This document shows, piece by piece, positions 1-6,015 of a DNA stretch of 9,829 nucleotides. The stretch is taken from positions 1-9,829 of the forward strand of contig JACCVC010000149.1 in NCBI GenBank assembly GCA_013698305.1. The letters are read 5' to 3'. Position numbers and translations under genes: made by a program. Numbering within the stretch: the first letter of the stretch is position 1; each line of letters opens with the position of its first letter. Source of the DNA: Chloroflexia bacterium (GTDB lineage: Bacteria; Chloroflexota; Chloroflexia; Thermomicrobiales; UBA6265). The notes below the pieces were generated by a model, which was given only the letters and a program-made list of their open reading frames with translations, searched no databases and had not been told where the DNA came from.

Positions 1-296
1 ATCAGGCAAGGACGCGACTCGCATCGCGAGGGACGGCGATCCCGTTCCAGCAGTCAAACCGCTACTTCCGGGGCCGGATCATGGACGTGCTGCGGGATCG
101 TGAGGAACACTCCATCGGCCTGATGGAGCTAGGGCCGATGGTCAAGCCGGAGTTCGCGCCAACCGATCTGCCGTGGCTGACCGAGTTGGTGATCGCCCTG
201 GAGCGTGACGGACTAACAGCGATCGCGGAGGCGTCGCCGGAGTATGACGCAGAACATCGCAAGGAGATCCGCGTCGGGTTGCCGGGTAACTCGTAG
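1..296 (+). CDS. mutY: C-terminal end of a probable A/G-specific adenine glycosylase (MutY-like), 5' truncated
   Basis: The reading frame is open from base 3 to a TAG at 294-296, giving about 97 residues of a protein that starts outside the window. It reads SNRYFRGRIMDVLR around bases 48-89, later LERDGL, and ends VGLPGNS. An arginine-rich NRxxRGR segment followed by 'vLR', a short helical region, a 'L.xDGL' turn and a terminal 'LP' is how MutY-type glycosylases of actinobacteria and related phyla usually end, just after their [4Fe-4S] cluster. MutY removes adenine mispaired with 8-oxoguanine. The HhH-GPD catalytic domain and the cluster cysteines would lie upstream and cannot be checked. The ATG at base 81 is internal, not a start. 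The call rests on recalled family pattern only; another HhH-GPD glycosylase is possible. Confidence 0.6.
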   Translation, partial: QARTRLASRGTAIPFQQSNRYFRGRIMDVLRDREEHSIGLMELGPMVKPEFAPTDLPWLTELVIALERDGLTAIAEASPEYDAEHRKEIRVGLPGNS

Positions 297-318
297 CCCC
301 GGACCGAGGTGCCCGGGG
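297..318 (+). terminator. Weak GC-rich stem-loop directly after the mutY-like stop codon
   Basis: CCCCGG (297-302) pairs with CCGGGG (313-318) across a 10-base loop, beginning at the base after the TAG. No T-tract follows, so it is not a textbook intrinsic terminator. Its position makes a role in 3'-end formation plausible. Confidence 0.3.
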
Positions 319-347
319 ACCGTTAGAATCAGGGGCGAGCAGTGTCT

Positions 348-374
348 ATCCATCATAATCATATTATGACCATT
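348..374. other. AT-rich palindrome resembling a Xer (dif-like) recombination site
   Basis: Bases 353-369 form a 7-3-7 inverted repeat, TCATAAT-cat-ATTATGA, in an otherwise GC-rich region between convergent genes. CATAA (354-358) and TTATG (364-368) are the inner ends of the XerC and XerD arms of known dif sites (E. coli dif has CATAA-6 bases-TTATG). Here the central region is 5 bases instead of 6. The right arm (364-374) matches the E. coli XerD arm at 7 of 11 positions, counted by eye; the left arm matches only at its inner end. It could also be a regulator operator or chance. Confidence 0.3.
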
Positions 375-392
375 CCGCACACCTAGGTGCGG
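375..392. terminator. Stem-loop between the convergent mutY-like and DUF305 genes
   Basis: CCGCAC (375-380) pairs perfectly with GTGCGG (387-392) around a 6-base loop. An alternative pairing is the palindrome CACCTAGGTG (380-389). It lies 61 bases past the DUF305 stop and 78 past the mutY-like stop. On the minus strand the stem is followed by an AT-rich but not T-rich stretch, so it may serve as a bidirectional terminator, weakly supported. Confidence 0.35.
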
Positions 393-453
393 GGCTGCTG
401 GACACGCTATTTCCTTGGAGACGATGTGTGCCGGACCGTACGCGCGTCGCCGC

Positions 454-1122
454 CTATCCCTCGTATTCGTGGTCGGGTTGCAACTCGACGTCGTCGTGGG
501 TGATCGGATCGGCACCACGCTCCGAGAGCAGGATGTTCATAACCTCGATCTCGGCATCCTGCACCCGTATCATCCCCTCTGCCAGTTGCGCGACATCTTC
601 CTGATCGCCGAGGTTGATCCCTTCCTGCGCCATCTCAACGCCGGCGTAGTGATGGCGGTTCATCAATTGAAGGAACAACACTTCCGCCTCTGCAACAGGC
701 AAGGTGCTGAGTTGGTCGAGTTCCTCATCGGTCGCCATGCCGGGCATCAACCCCGTCGTCGGATGACCCATCCACGCCATCGCTGGCTCTTCGCCGGTGG
801 GATCGAGATCCCAAAGTTGCAGGAAGCCGCTCATCGTGCCGATCTGTGACATCTGGGCGAAGGCGATATCGGTCGCCATCGCCATGATCTGGTCGTCCTC
901 GGTCCGAAACCGGATGGTATCGGCCATGATGACCGCCTGGGTGTGATGGACCTGCATGTCACGCAGGAACCCGGCCTCCGCCGAGTTCTCGCCCGGCGTG
1001 GTGTCGCGCAGCGCCGAGTACAGGATCGAGCCGCCAACCAGCAGCAAGGTGACCGCGATAAGGCCGATTGCCGCGACCTTCTGCCCGGCGCTACCGTTTC
1101 CCAGGCGTGGAGACCTTGCCAC
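454..1122 (-). CDS. Membrane-anchored DUF305 protein
   Basis: This is a 222-residue protein with one N-terminal membrane segment (about residues 16-38) and an extracytoplasmic DUF305 domain. The two DUF305 signature helices are both present: FLRDMQVHHTQAVIMAD at 52-68, with His59-His60, and FLQLMNRHHYAGVEMA at 150-165, with His157-His158. Between them is the usual linker with a G-x-M-P-G-M turn (124-129). The family has a ferritin-like four-helix fold; many members sit near metal or copper genes, but no reaction is established. The start codon is GTG. A purine-rich stretch just upstream (GAAGGA, then AGGGA) overlaps the end of the DUF3105 gene, whose TAG is 5 bases before this start, so the two are probably coupled. 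The C-terminus is acidic (DDVELQPDHEYEG). The domain call is firm; the function is unknown. Confidence 0.88.
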   Translation of the reverse strand: MARSPRLGNGSAGQKVAAIGLIAVTLLLVGGSILYSALRDTTPGENSAEAGFLRDMQVHHTQAVIMADTIRFRTEDDQIMAMATDIAFAQMSQIGTMSGFLQLWDLDPTGEEPAMAWMGHPTTGLMPGMATDEELDQLSTLPVAEAEVLFLQLMNRHHYAGVEMAQEGINLGDQEDVAQLAEGMIRVQDAEIEVMNILLSERGADPITHDDVELQPDHEYEG

Positions 1123-1127
1123 GTTCC

Positions 1128-1934
1128 CTATCCTTCGCCGTCATTCGACTCCGGCGTGGAGGAGTCCGCGCCCGGCGTCGCTTCCGCGGCAGCTTCGGCT
1201 GCCGCGACCTCTTCCGGCGGACCGGAGATAATCGCAGGCTCGGTTTGCAGCGTATAGCCCTCGTCGACTGTGTAGTCGACGTTTCCGAAACAGATCGCGC
1301 CCGGCTCGGGCGTGTTATCTGGATTGGTCCGATACGCGCGGATGAACGGCTCGATCCGGTCATCGTCGGCGCCATCGAACTCGATCTGTTTGCCCCAAAC
1401 GGATCCCACCACGGGATGCTCGAGGCCAGGATACGGACTCACCAGGACGTAGCTCTGGTTCGCCAACTCTTCAAGCCGGTCAATGTCCTCTTGCGGTAGC
1501 TCGGGGTCATAGGTGAGCCAGACCGCGCCATGCTCGAGTGAGTGGACGCCATGGTAGTTATAGATCGGCTCGCTGTAGAACCCGCAGTTCTGCCAGGCGC
1601 CGTTGTGCGGACCGCCAACAGGCGGGATCTGCTCGTAGAGTAGCTCGCCCTCGCGGTGATCGATGGAGTAGTCGTCAAGATCGAAGTAGGTCGTGACGTC
1701 ACTGCTGACCTGATACTGCTCCCACTGCCGGAAGCCCCACCATGCCGCGCCGAGCAGCACGAGGACCACGATCGCCGCTGCTGCCACCCGGATGATGAGC
1801 CAATTCCGCCGTTCCTTGTTGAACTGCTCGCGCCGACGGTCCCGGCGCCGCTTGACCATGTCCGGTCGGCGCTCGCGCCGCTGCCGATAGCGGCCCTCTG
1901 ATTCATTGCCTACTGTTGCGTCGTTGTTCGCCAT
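1128..1934 (-). CDS. Membrane-anchored DUF3105 protein
   Basis: This 268-residue protein has a strongly basic N-terminal tail (residues 15-43 hold more than a dozen Arg/Lys), one membrane segment (about 47-68) and an outer DUF3105 domain. Family hallmarks are the PPVGGPHN turn (104-111), the HGVHSLEHGAVWLTYDP block (128-144; His128, His131, His135) and SVWGK (178-182). Two cysteines, 117 and 215, could form a disulfide in the extracytoplasmic part. The last 30 residues or so are Ala/Glu/Ser-rich low complexity. I chose ATG at 1934 because GAGGGA lies 11 bases before it; an in-frame TTG at 1943 has only 2 bases of spacing. The gene is 128 bases downstream of glyS and 5 bases upstream of the DUF305 gene. 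Function is unknown; cell-envelope location and partnership with DUF305 are inferred from topology and gene order. Confidence 0.87.
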   Translation of the reverse strand: MANNDATVGNESEGRYRQRRERRPDMVKRRRDRRREQFNKERRNWLIIRVAAAAIVVLVLLGAAWWGFRQWEQYQVSSDVTTYFDLDDYSIDHREGELLYEQIPPVGGPHNGAWQNCGFYSEPIYNYHGVHSLEHGAVWLTYDPELPQEDIDRLEELANQSYVLVSPYPGLEHPVVGSVWGKQIEFDGADDDRIEPFIRAYRTNPDNTPEPGAICFGNVDYTVDEGYTLQTEPAIISGPPEEVAAAEAAAEATPGADSSTPESNDGEG

Positions 1935-1985
1935 ATTGCTCAAATTCCCTCGGATTCATCATTGTGTTCGCGCAAGGTGCAAACC

Positions 1986-2033
1986 GGACCGACACCTGTA
2001 GACTCGGACCTTGTGTCCGAGGTCAGTCGGTCC
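1986..2033 (-). other. Nested stem-loop in the glyS-DUF3105 gap
   Basis: The outer arms GGACCGAC (1986-1993) and GTCGGTCC (2026-2033) are perfectly complementary over 8 bases. Inside them CTCGGAC (2003-2009) and GTCCGAG (2015-2021) pair over 7 bases with a 5-base loop. Together they make a 48-base two-tier hairpin with unpaired 9- and 4-base sides. It lies 29 bases after the glyS stop and 51 bases before the DUF3105 start. No T-run follows on the minus strand. It may end glyS transcripts, stabilise a processed 3' end, or act in the DUF3105 leader. It is too short to be a tRNA. Confidence 0.45.
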
Positions 2034-2062
2034 CTACGCTACGCGATTGTCGGTATTAAACC

Positions 2063-3484
2063 TCAGACGTTGATCTGTTCCCTCAGCCACTGACTGACCT
2101 CGCCCCGACCGACTCGCACCTGGTCCATGGAATCGCGGTCCCGGATCGTCACCGCGCCATCGTCAAGCGTGTCGAAATCAACCGTGACGCAGAACGGCGT
2201 GCCGATCTCGTCCTGGCGACGATACCGCTTGCCGATGTTGGACGTCTCGTCGTAGTCGATCATCAACCCAAGCTCAGCCTGGAGTGTCTCGTACAACCCC
2301 CACGCCACCGACGTCAGTTCCGGCTTCTTCGCCAGCGGAAGGATAGCCGCTTTCATCGGCGCGAGGCGAGGCGCAAGGTGCAACACAACCCGAATGTCTT
2401 CCTTGCCATTGACGTCGGTCGTCGCCTCCTCGTCGTAGGCATTGAGCAGGACGGTGAGGAATGAGCGCTCGACGCCGAAGGTCGGCTCGATCACATGCGG
2501 CAGGAACCGTTCCCGGCTCTCCTGATCGAAATACGTGAGATCGACGCCGCTGGTTTCCTGGTGCTGGCGCAGGTCGAAGTCGGTCCGGTAGGCCAGCCCG
2601 TACAACTCCTTCCAGCCCATCGGGCCGGGGAAGTTGTACTCGAAATCCACGGTGCGCTTCGAGTAGTGAGACAACTCACCGGCGTCGTGCTCGCGAATGC
2701 GCACGAGGTCACGATCCAGCCCGATCATGTCCACCCAGGCGCTTATCGCGTCCCGCCAGCCATCAAACTGTTGCTCCCATTCCGCCTCGCGGATGAAGTA
2801 TTCGATCTCCATCTGCTCCAGCTCGAGCACCCGGAAGATGAAATTGCCAGGCGTGATCTCGTTGCGGAACGACTTGCCGATCTGCCCCACGCCGAACGGC
2901 AGCTTCACCCGCGAGGTCTGCATGATGTTCTTGTACTGGACGAAAATCCCCTGGGCCGTTTCGGGACGCAGATAGACCTCGGTGCCGGTCTCCGACACCG
3001 GGCCGATCGTGGTCCGGAACATCATGTTGAACTGGCGGGCGTCGGTCAGCGTCCGGTTGCCACAGTGCGGGCAGGCGATGTTCGCCTCCCGCAACAGCGC
3101 GGACATCTCCTCCGGAGACAGCGCCGCGGCATCGTCCCGCCCGAACTTGTCCTCCAGCAGGTGATCCGCCCGGAACCGGGACTTGCACGTCTTGCAGTCG
3201 ACCAGCGGGTCATTGAAATTGACAACGTGGCCCGACGCTTCCCACACCCGCGGGTGCATAAGGATCGTCGCGTCCAGCCCGACCATGTCGCGGCGCCGCT
3301 GGACAAAGGTCCGCCACCAAAGCTGCTTGATGTTGTTTTTCAGCTCAGCGCCGAGCGGTCCCATGTCCCACGTGTTTGCCAGCCCACCGTAGATGTCCGA
3401 GCCGGGATAGACGAAGCCTCGCCGTTTGGCCAGCGCGACGATCTTCTCCATTGTTGCGGCGCGCGCTCGGGTCTGCTCCGCCAT
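2063..3484 (-). CDS. glyS: Glycyl-tRNA synthetase, class II alpha2 type
   Basis: This 473-residue enzyme charges tRNA-Gly with glycine using ATP, in the cytoplasm. It is the single-chain alpha2-homodimer type, not the alpha2-beta2 type with separate glyQ and glyS. Visible in order are the N-terminal FVYPGSDIYGG (24-34); a zinc-knuckle-like pair of cysteine motifs (C97/C100 and C138/C141); YLRPETAQGIF; motif 2 with FRNEITPGNF (206-215); motif 3 around IEPTFGVERS; and a C-terminal HGTP anticodon-binding domain with LAPMKAAILPL, NIGKRYRRQDEIGTPF and the DRDSMDQVRV end. Length is normal for the family. Motif 2 continues FRVLELEQ, where Thermus-type enzymes have FRVREFEQ. The ATG at 3482-3484 overlaps the TAA of the recombinase gene by one base; a later ATG at codon 12 is possible but has no better ribosome-binding site. 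Confidence 0.97.
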   Translation of the reverse strand: MAEQTRARAATMEKIVALAKRRGFVYPGSDIYGGLANTWDMGPLGAELKNNIKQLWWRTFVQRRRDMVGLDATILMHPRVWEASGHVVNFNDPLVDCKTCKSRFRADHLLEDKFGRDDAAALSPEEMSALLREANIACPHCGNRTLTDARQFNMMFRTTIGPVSETGTEVYLRPETAQGIFVQYKNIMQTSRVKLPFGVGQIGKSFRNEITPGNFIFRVLELEQMEIEYFIREAEWEQQFDGWRDAISAWVDMIGLDRDLVRIREHDAGELSHYSKRTVDFEYNFPGPMGWKELYGLAYRTDFDLRQHQETSGVDLTYFDQESRERFLPHVIEPTFGVERSFLTVLLNAYDEEATTDVNGKEDIRVVLHLAPRLAPMKAAILPLAKKPELTSVAWGLYETLQAELGLMIDYDETSNIGKRYRRQDEIGTPFCVTVDFDTLDDGAVTIRDRDSMDQVRVGRGEVSQWLREQINV

Positions 3485-4455
3485 TACCGGTCGACTCCCG
3501 CGCTCTCGCGCTCCACCGCCACCATCTCCCGCATGACGGCGTTGAGTCCGGCATCCTCTTCATCGTCTTCGGCGACGCCGTAGAGCTCATTGTGCATCCG
3601 CTGGTACACCTGCGTCGTCACATTGCTGACGTGACCCAGCCGCTGCTGAAGTTCATTCAGGTCCATGCCCTGCTCAATCGAGTGCGCGGCAAACGAGTGG
3701 CGGAGGGTGTGAGGCGTGATCGAGGCGATGCCTGCTCGCTGGGCATGAGACTTGAGGATCAGCCAAAATCCCTGCCGCGTGAGACGATTGCCACGGTGAT
3801 TGACGAACAGAGCCGTCTCATCGCGGTTGGCGATGATGCCGCGCGATTCGGACATCCATGCGGTCAGCGCGGGGATGCAACGTTCGGCGAGCGGCACCGT
3901 GCGCCGTTCGCCCCGGCGTCCATCGAGCGCAATCGTCTGGCCCTCGATGTCGATATGCTCGACGTCGAGCGACACTAGCTCGCTCACCCGCAGCCCGGAG
4001 GCATAGAGCAACTCCAGCATCGCATGATCACGTTGCTGTTCCGGGCGAACCGGACCTGAAGTCGAAGGGGCCTCAATCAGTTTCTCTACATCGCCCGTCG
4101 AGATCGAGCGTGGCTTGGCTTTCTTGACCCTCGGCACGATGATGTCCCGACCCAACACTTCCGCGGTTTCGCCCTGACGATGCAGGTAGTTGGTAAATGA
4201 CTTCAACGCCGCCATCTTCCGGGCAACCGTTGACGAGGCGTATCCCTGCTGGCCCAGATGTTCGGAATATGCCCGCAGGTGGTCGTCGCTCAGCCCGCCT
4301 ATGTCACGTACCGGCGCGAGGTCGCTCTGCTCCGGAGGATTGGCAAGATACTTCGCCAACTGATTAAGGTCATTTCGATATGCGGAGATCGTGTTGTCAG
4401 AGAACGCGCGATCCCTGCCCAGATACTCCAGAAATGCCGCTATTCGGGCATCCAT
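3484..4455 (-). CDS. Tyrosine recombinase of the XerC/XerD type
   Basis: This 323-residue site-specific recombinase of the Xer class normally resolves chromosome dimers at dif. It has an N-terminal SAM-like core-binding domain (FLEYLGRDRAFSDNTISAYRNDL near residue 8 onward) and a C-terminal catalytic domain. Catalytic residues visible are Arg156 in ASGLRVSEL, His249 and Arg252 in HTLRHSFA, His275 in RLGHVS and the nucleophile Tyr284 in QVYQRM. The conserved beta-hairpin lysine (GKGxKER in XerC/D) reads GRRGERR, so Arg180 stands in its place. I chose ATG at 4455 because GGAAAGGA lies 10 bases before it and it gives the usual Xer N-terminus; an in-frame TTG at 4485 would add 10 residues. The TAA overlaps the glyS ATG. 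XerC, XerD or a single-recombinase XerA-like role cannot be told apart, and no mobile-element hallmarks flank it. Confidence 0.92.
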   Translation of the reverse strand: MDARIAAFLEYLGRDRAFSDNTISAYRNDLNQLAKYLANPPEQSDLAPVRDIGGLSDDHLRAYSEHLGQQGYASSTVARKMAALKSFTNYLHRQGETAEVLGRDIIVPRVKKAKPRSISTGDVEKLIEAPSTSGPVRPEQQRDHAMLELLYASGLRVSELVSLDVEHIDIEGQTIALDGRRGERRTVPLAERCIPALTAWMSESRGIIANRDETALFVNHRGNRLTRQGFWLILKSHAQRAGIASITPHTLRHSFAAHSIEQGMDLNELQQRLGHVSNVTTQVYQRMHNELYGVAEDDEEDAGLNAVMREMVAVERESAGVDR

Positions 4456-4577
4456 GCGCCTGTCATCCTTTCCACCGGTGTGCAAGATCGAAAGTGGTCA
4501 CCACACGCCATGTTCGAGCGCCGCTCAACGAAGCAGCGCGAATCAATCACCTCGACAATAAATACTAACCGCAAATG

Positions 4578-5702
4578 CTATCCCATGTCACCCATTGCCT
4601 GCTCAAGTGAGACATGAGGCAAGCTGAACGCCTCGGCCACCCCGGCGCAGGTCACATGCCCGTCGAAGACGTTGACCCCCAGCGCCAGGCTGATGTCGGA
4701 CTCCACCGCCCCGGCCAAGCCCCGGTCAGCCAGCTTCAGTCCGTACGGCGTCGTGACGCTGGAGAGCGCGAGGGTGCTGGTGCGAGGCACGGCGCCCGGC
4801 ATGTTGGTGACGCAATAATGCACCACACCGTTGACCAGGTAGGTCGGGTCGCTGTGGGAGGTCGGCCTGGATGTCTCGAAGCACCCGCCTTGGTCAATCG
4901 CGACGTCGACCATCACGGACCCAGACGTCATGTTCTCGACCATGTCCGCCGTCACCAGTTTGGGCGCGCGTGCGCCGGGGATCAATACCGAGCCGATCAC
5001 CAGGTCCGCTCTGGCAACGGCATCAGCAATCGACTTCCGACTCGAAGCGAGCGTGTGAACCCGGTCATGCAGGACGTCATCCAGGTAACGCAACCGCTCA
5101 ATGTTCAGATCGACGATGGTGACGTTCGCGCCCATGCCGAGCGCGATCCTGGCAGCGTTGGTGCCGACTACTCCCCCGCCGATCACGACCACCTCGGCGC
5201 CAGGGACGCCGGGAACTCCGCCCAGCAGCGTGCCGACGCCGCCGTGAGTCCGTTCCAGATAGTGCGCCCCGACCTGGACCGACATCCGTCCAGCGACCTC
5301 GCTCATCGGGGTCAGCAGCGGCAGCGTCCGGTTGGGCAGTTGCACCGTCTCATAGGCGATTGCCGAGACCTTGTTGTCAATCAGGGCGCGAGTGAGTGGT
5401 TCATCGGCGGCGAGATGAAGATAGGTGTAAAGAATCTGCCCCGGTCGAAGCAGGCTGTATTCGCTCGCGACCGGTTCCTTCACCTTCACGATCATGTCGG
5501 CTTCCGCGAAGACATCCTCGTGGCGCTCGACCAGCCTGGCCCCCTCTGCCACGTACTCCGCGTCGGAGAAACCGCTGCCGAGGCCGGCAGACCGCTCCAC
5601 GATCACGTCATGACCGTGTGCGACGTATTCATTCACCGCCGCCGGGGTGGCGGACACCCGGTTCTCGCGGTCTTTCACTTCCTTGGGAATCCCGACGATC
5701 AT
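4578..5702 (-). CDS. ald: Alanine dehydrogenase
   Basis: This 374-residue enzyme catalyses NAD-dependent oxidative deamination of L-alanine to pyruvate and ammonium, and the reverse reaction. The active-site residues fall at family positions: Arg15 in DRENRVSATP, Lys75 in VKVKEP, His96 in YTYLHLA and Asp270 in VAIDQGG. The NAD-binding Rossmann loop is GGGVVGTNAAR (175-185), with Asp198 in the VTIVDLN strand for the adenosine ribose. MPGAVPRTST and the C-terminal segment are also typical. Length matches the usual 370-375 residues. ATG at 5702 has AGGAG 8 bases upstream. It is divergent from rseP across a 313-base gap, and 122 bases separate its stop from the recombinase start, so it may or may not share a transcript with the genes below it. 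The upstream leader can fold (see 5780-5830). Confidence 0.96.
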   Translation of the reverse strand: MIVGIPKEVKDRENRVSATPAAVNEYVAHGHDVIVERSAGLGSGFSDAEYVAEGARLVERHEDVFAEADMIVKVKEPVASEYSLLRPGQILYTYLHLAADEPLTRALIDNKVSAIAYETVQLPNRTLPLLTPMSEVAGRMSVQVGAHYLERTHGGVGTLLGGVPGVPGAEVVVIGGGVVGTNAARIALGMGANVTIVDLNIERLRYLDDVLHDRVHTLASSRKSIADAVARADLVIGSVLIPGARAPKLVTADMVENMTSGSVMVDVAIDQGGCFETSRPTSHSDPTYLVNGVVHYCVTNMPGAVPRTSTLALSSVTTPYGLKLADRGLAGAVESDISLALGVNVFDGHVTCAGVAEAFSLPHVSLEQAMGDMG

Positions 5703-5779
5703 GCGGCATGCTCCTGACCATGGTTCACACAGGCGGCTCCATTACCGCCCAAAGAATCTCGTCGTAGCAGTCTCGACTC

Positions 5780-5830
5780 CGTGCCGCGCGCAGTATCCAT
5801 ACCTGCGCGTTTCTCGAGAGATATGGCACG
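5780..5830 (-). other. Foldable 5' leader of ald
   Basis: Outer arms CGTGCC (5780-5785) and GGCACG (5825-5830) enclose a 7-pair hairpin, CGCGCAG (5787-5793) with CTGCGCG (5803-5809), loop of 9 bases, and a 15-base side containing TCTCGAGA. The fold lies 78-128 bases upstream of the ald ATG and starts about 16 bases after the transcription start predicted from the candidate promoter. I do not recognise it as a known riboswitch class. Confidence 0.35.
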
Positions 5831-5852
5831 TCGGCGCTGGCTCCAGACGTGG

Positions 5853-5861
5853 CATTCTAGC
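5853..5861 (-). promoter_or_regulatory. ald: Candidate extended -10 promoter for ald
   Basis: On the minus strand bases 5861-5853 read TGC-TAGAAT, a TGn extended -10 with 5 of 6 matches to TATAAT. No good -35 lies at the expected distance. Transcription would begin near 5846, giving a leader of about 145 bases. Confidence 0.35.
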
Positions 5862-5884
5862 ATGGCGGACTGCCCATAACGGGG

Positions 5885-5902
5885 CAAGTTGCAACCAACT
5901 TG
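5885..5902. repeat. Perfect 7-base inverted repeat upstream of rseP
   Basis: CAAGTTG (5885-5891) and CAACTTG (5896-5902) are separated by CAAC. The short spacer and perfect arms suit either an operator for a dimeric regulator or a small hairpin. It lies 114 bases before the rseP start and 24 bases upstream, in the ald direction, of the candidate ald -10. Confidence 0.35.
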
Positions 5903-6015
5903 GCAAGCTGGTGCGGTACGCTTGTGCGCAGAGTCGTGGAGAGCATGTACCCCCAACATGGTCCCGTCGGCTGCGACCGCTTCACCCTTCATTGCATACT
6001 GGAGTTCCCCCACCT

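Larger units (their letters stand above)
5703..6015. promoter_or_regulatory. Divergent ald/rseP intergenic region
   Basis: No convincing gene lies here; small open frames on both strands have no recognisable domains. On the ald side it holds a candidate extended -10, a foldable leader and a short hairpin (GGCGG 5732-5736 with CCGCC 5745-5749, 30-47 bases before the ald start). On the rseP side it holds an inverted repeat at 5885-5902. I could not find a convincing promoter for rseP. Confidence 0.6.

Noticed and set aside
1986..2033. The hairpin as a tRNA or tRNA fragment (a GGTCCGAGTC-like T-arm sequence)
   Set aside because: The 8-base closing arms are only 48 bases apart and there is no D- or anticodon arm.
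2495..3583. A 362-codon plus-strand open frame opposite glyS
   Set aside because: It is antisense to a complete glycyl-tRNA synthetase with all motifs, and its translation has no recognisable domain.
3484..4455. The tyrosine recombinase as an integrase of an integrated mobile element
   Set aside because: It is coupled to glyS, has Xer-like size and N-terminus, and no attachment repeats, tRNA target or phage genes are nearby.
4614..5717. A 367-codon plus-strand open frame opposite ald
   Set aside because: It is antisense to a complete alanine dehydrogenase with catalytic residues at expected positions.
5699..6013. A 104-codon minus-strand frame upstream of ald
   Set aside because: It has no domain, signal or ribosome-binding site that I can see, and covers the divergent promoter region and ald leader.
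5647..6015. An N-terminal extension of rseP back to an ATG at 5647
   Set aside because: The frame overlaps the start of ald and the divergent regulatory region; the added 123 residues lack family similarity and precede the expected first helix.
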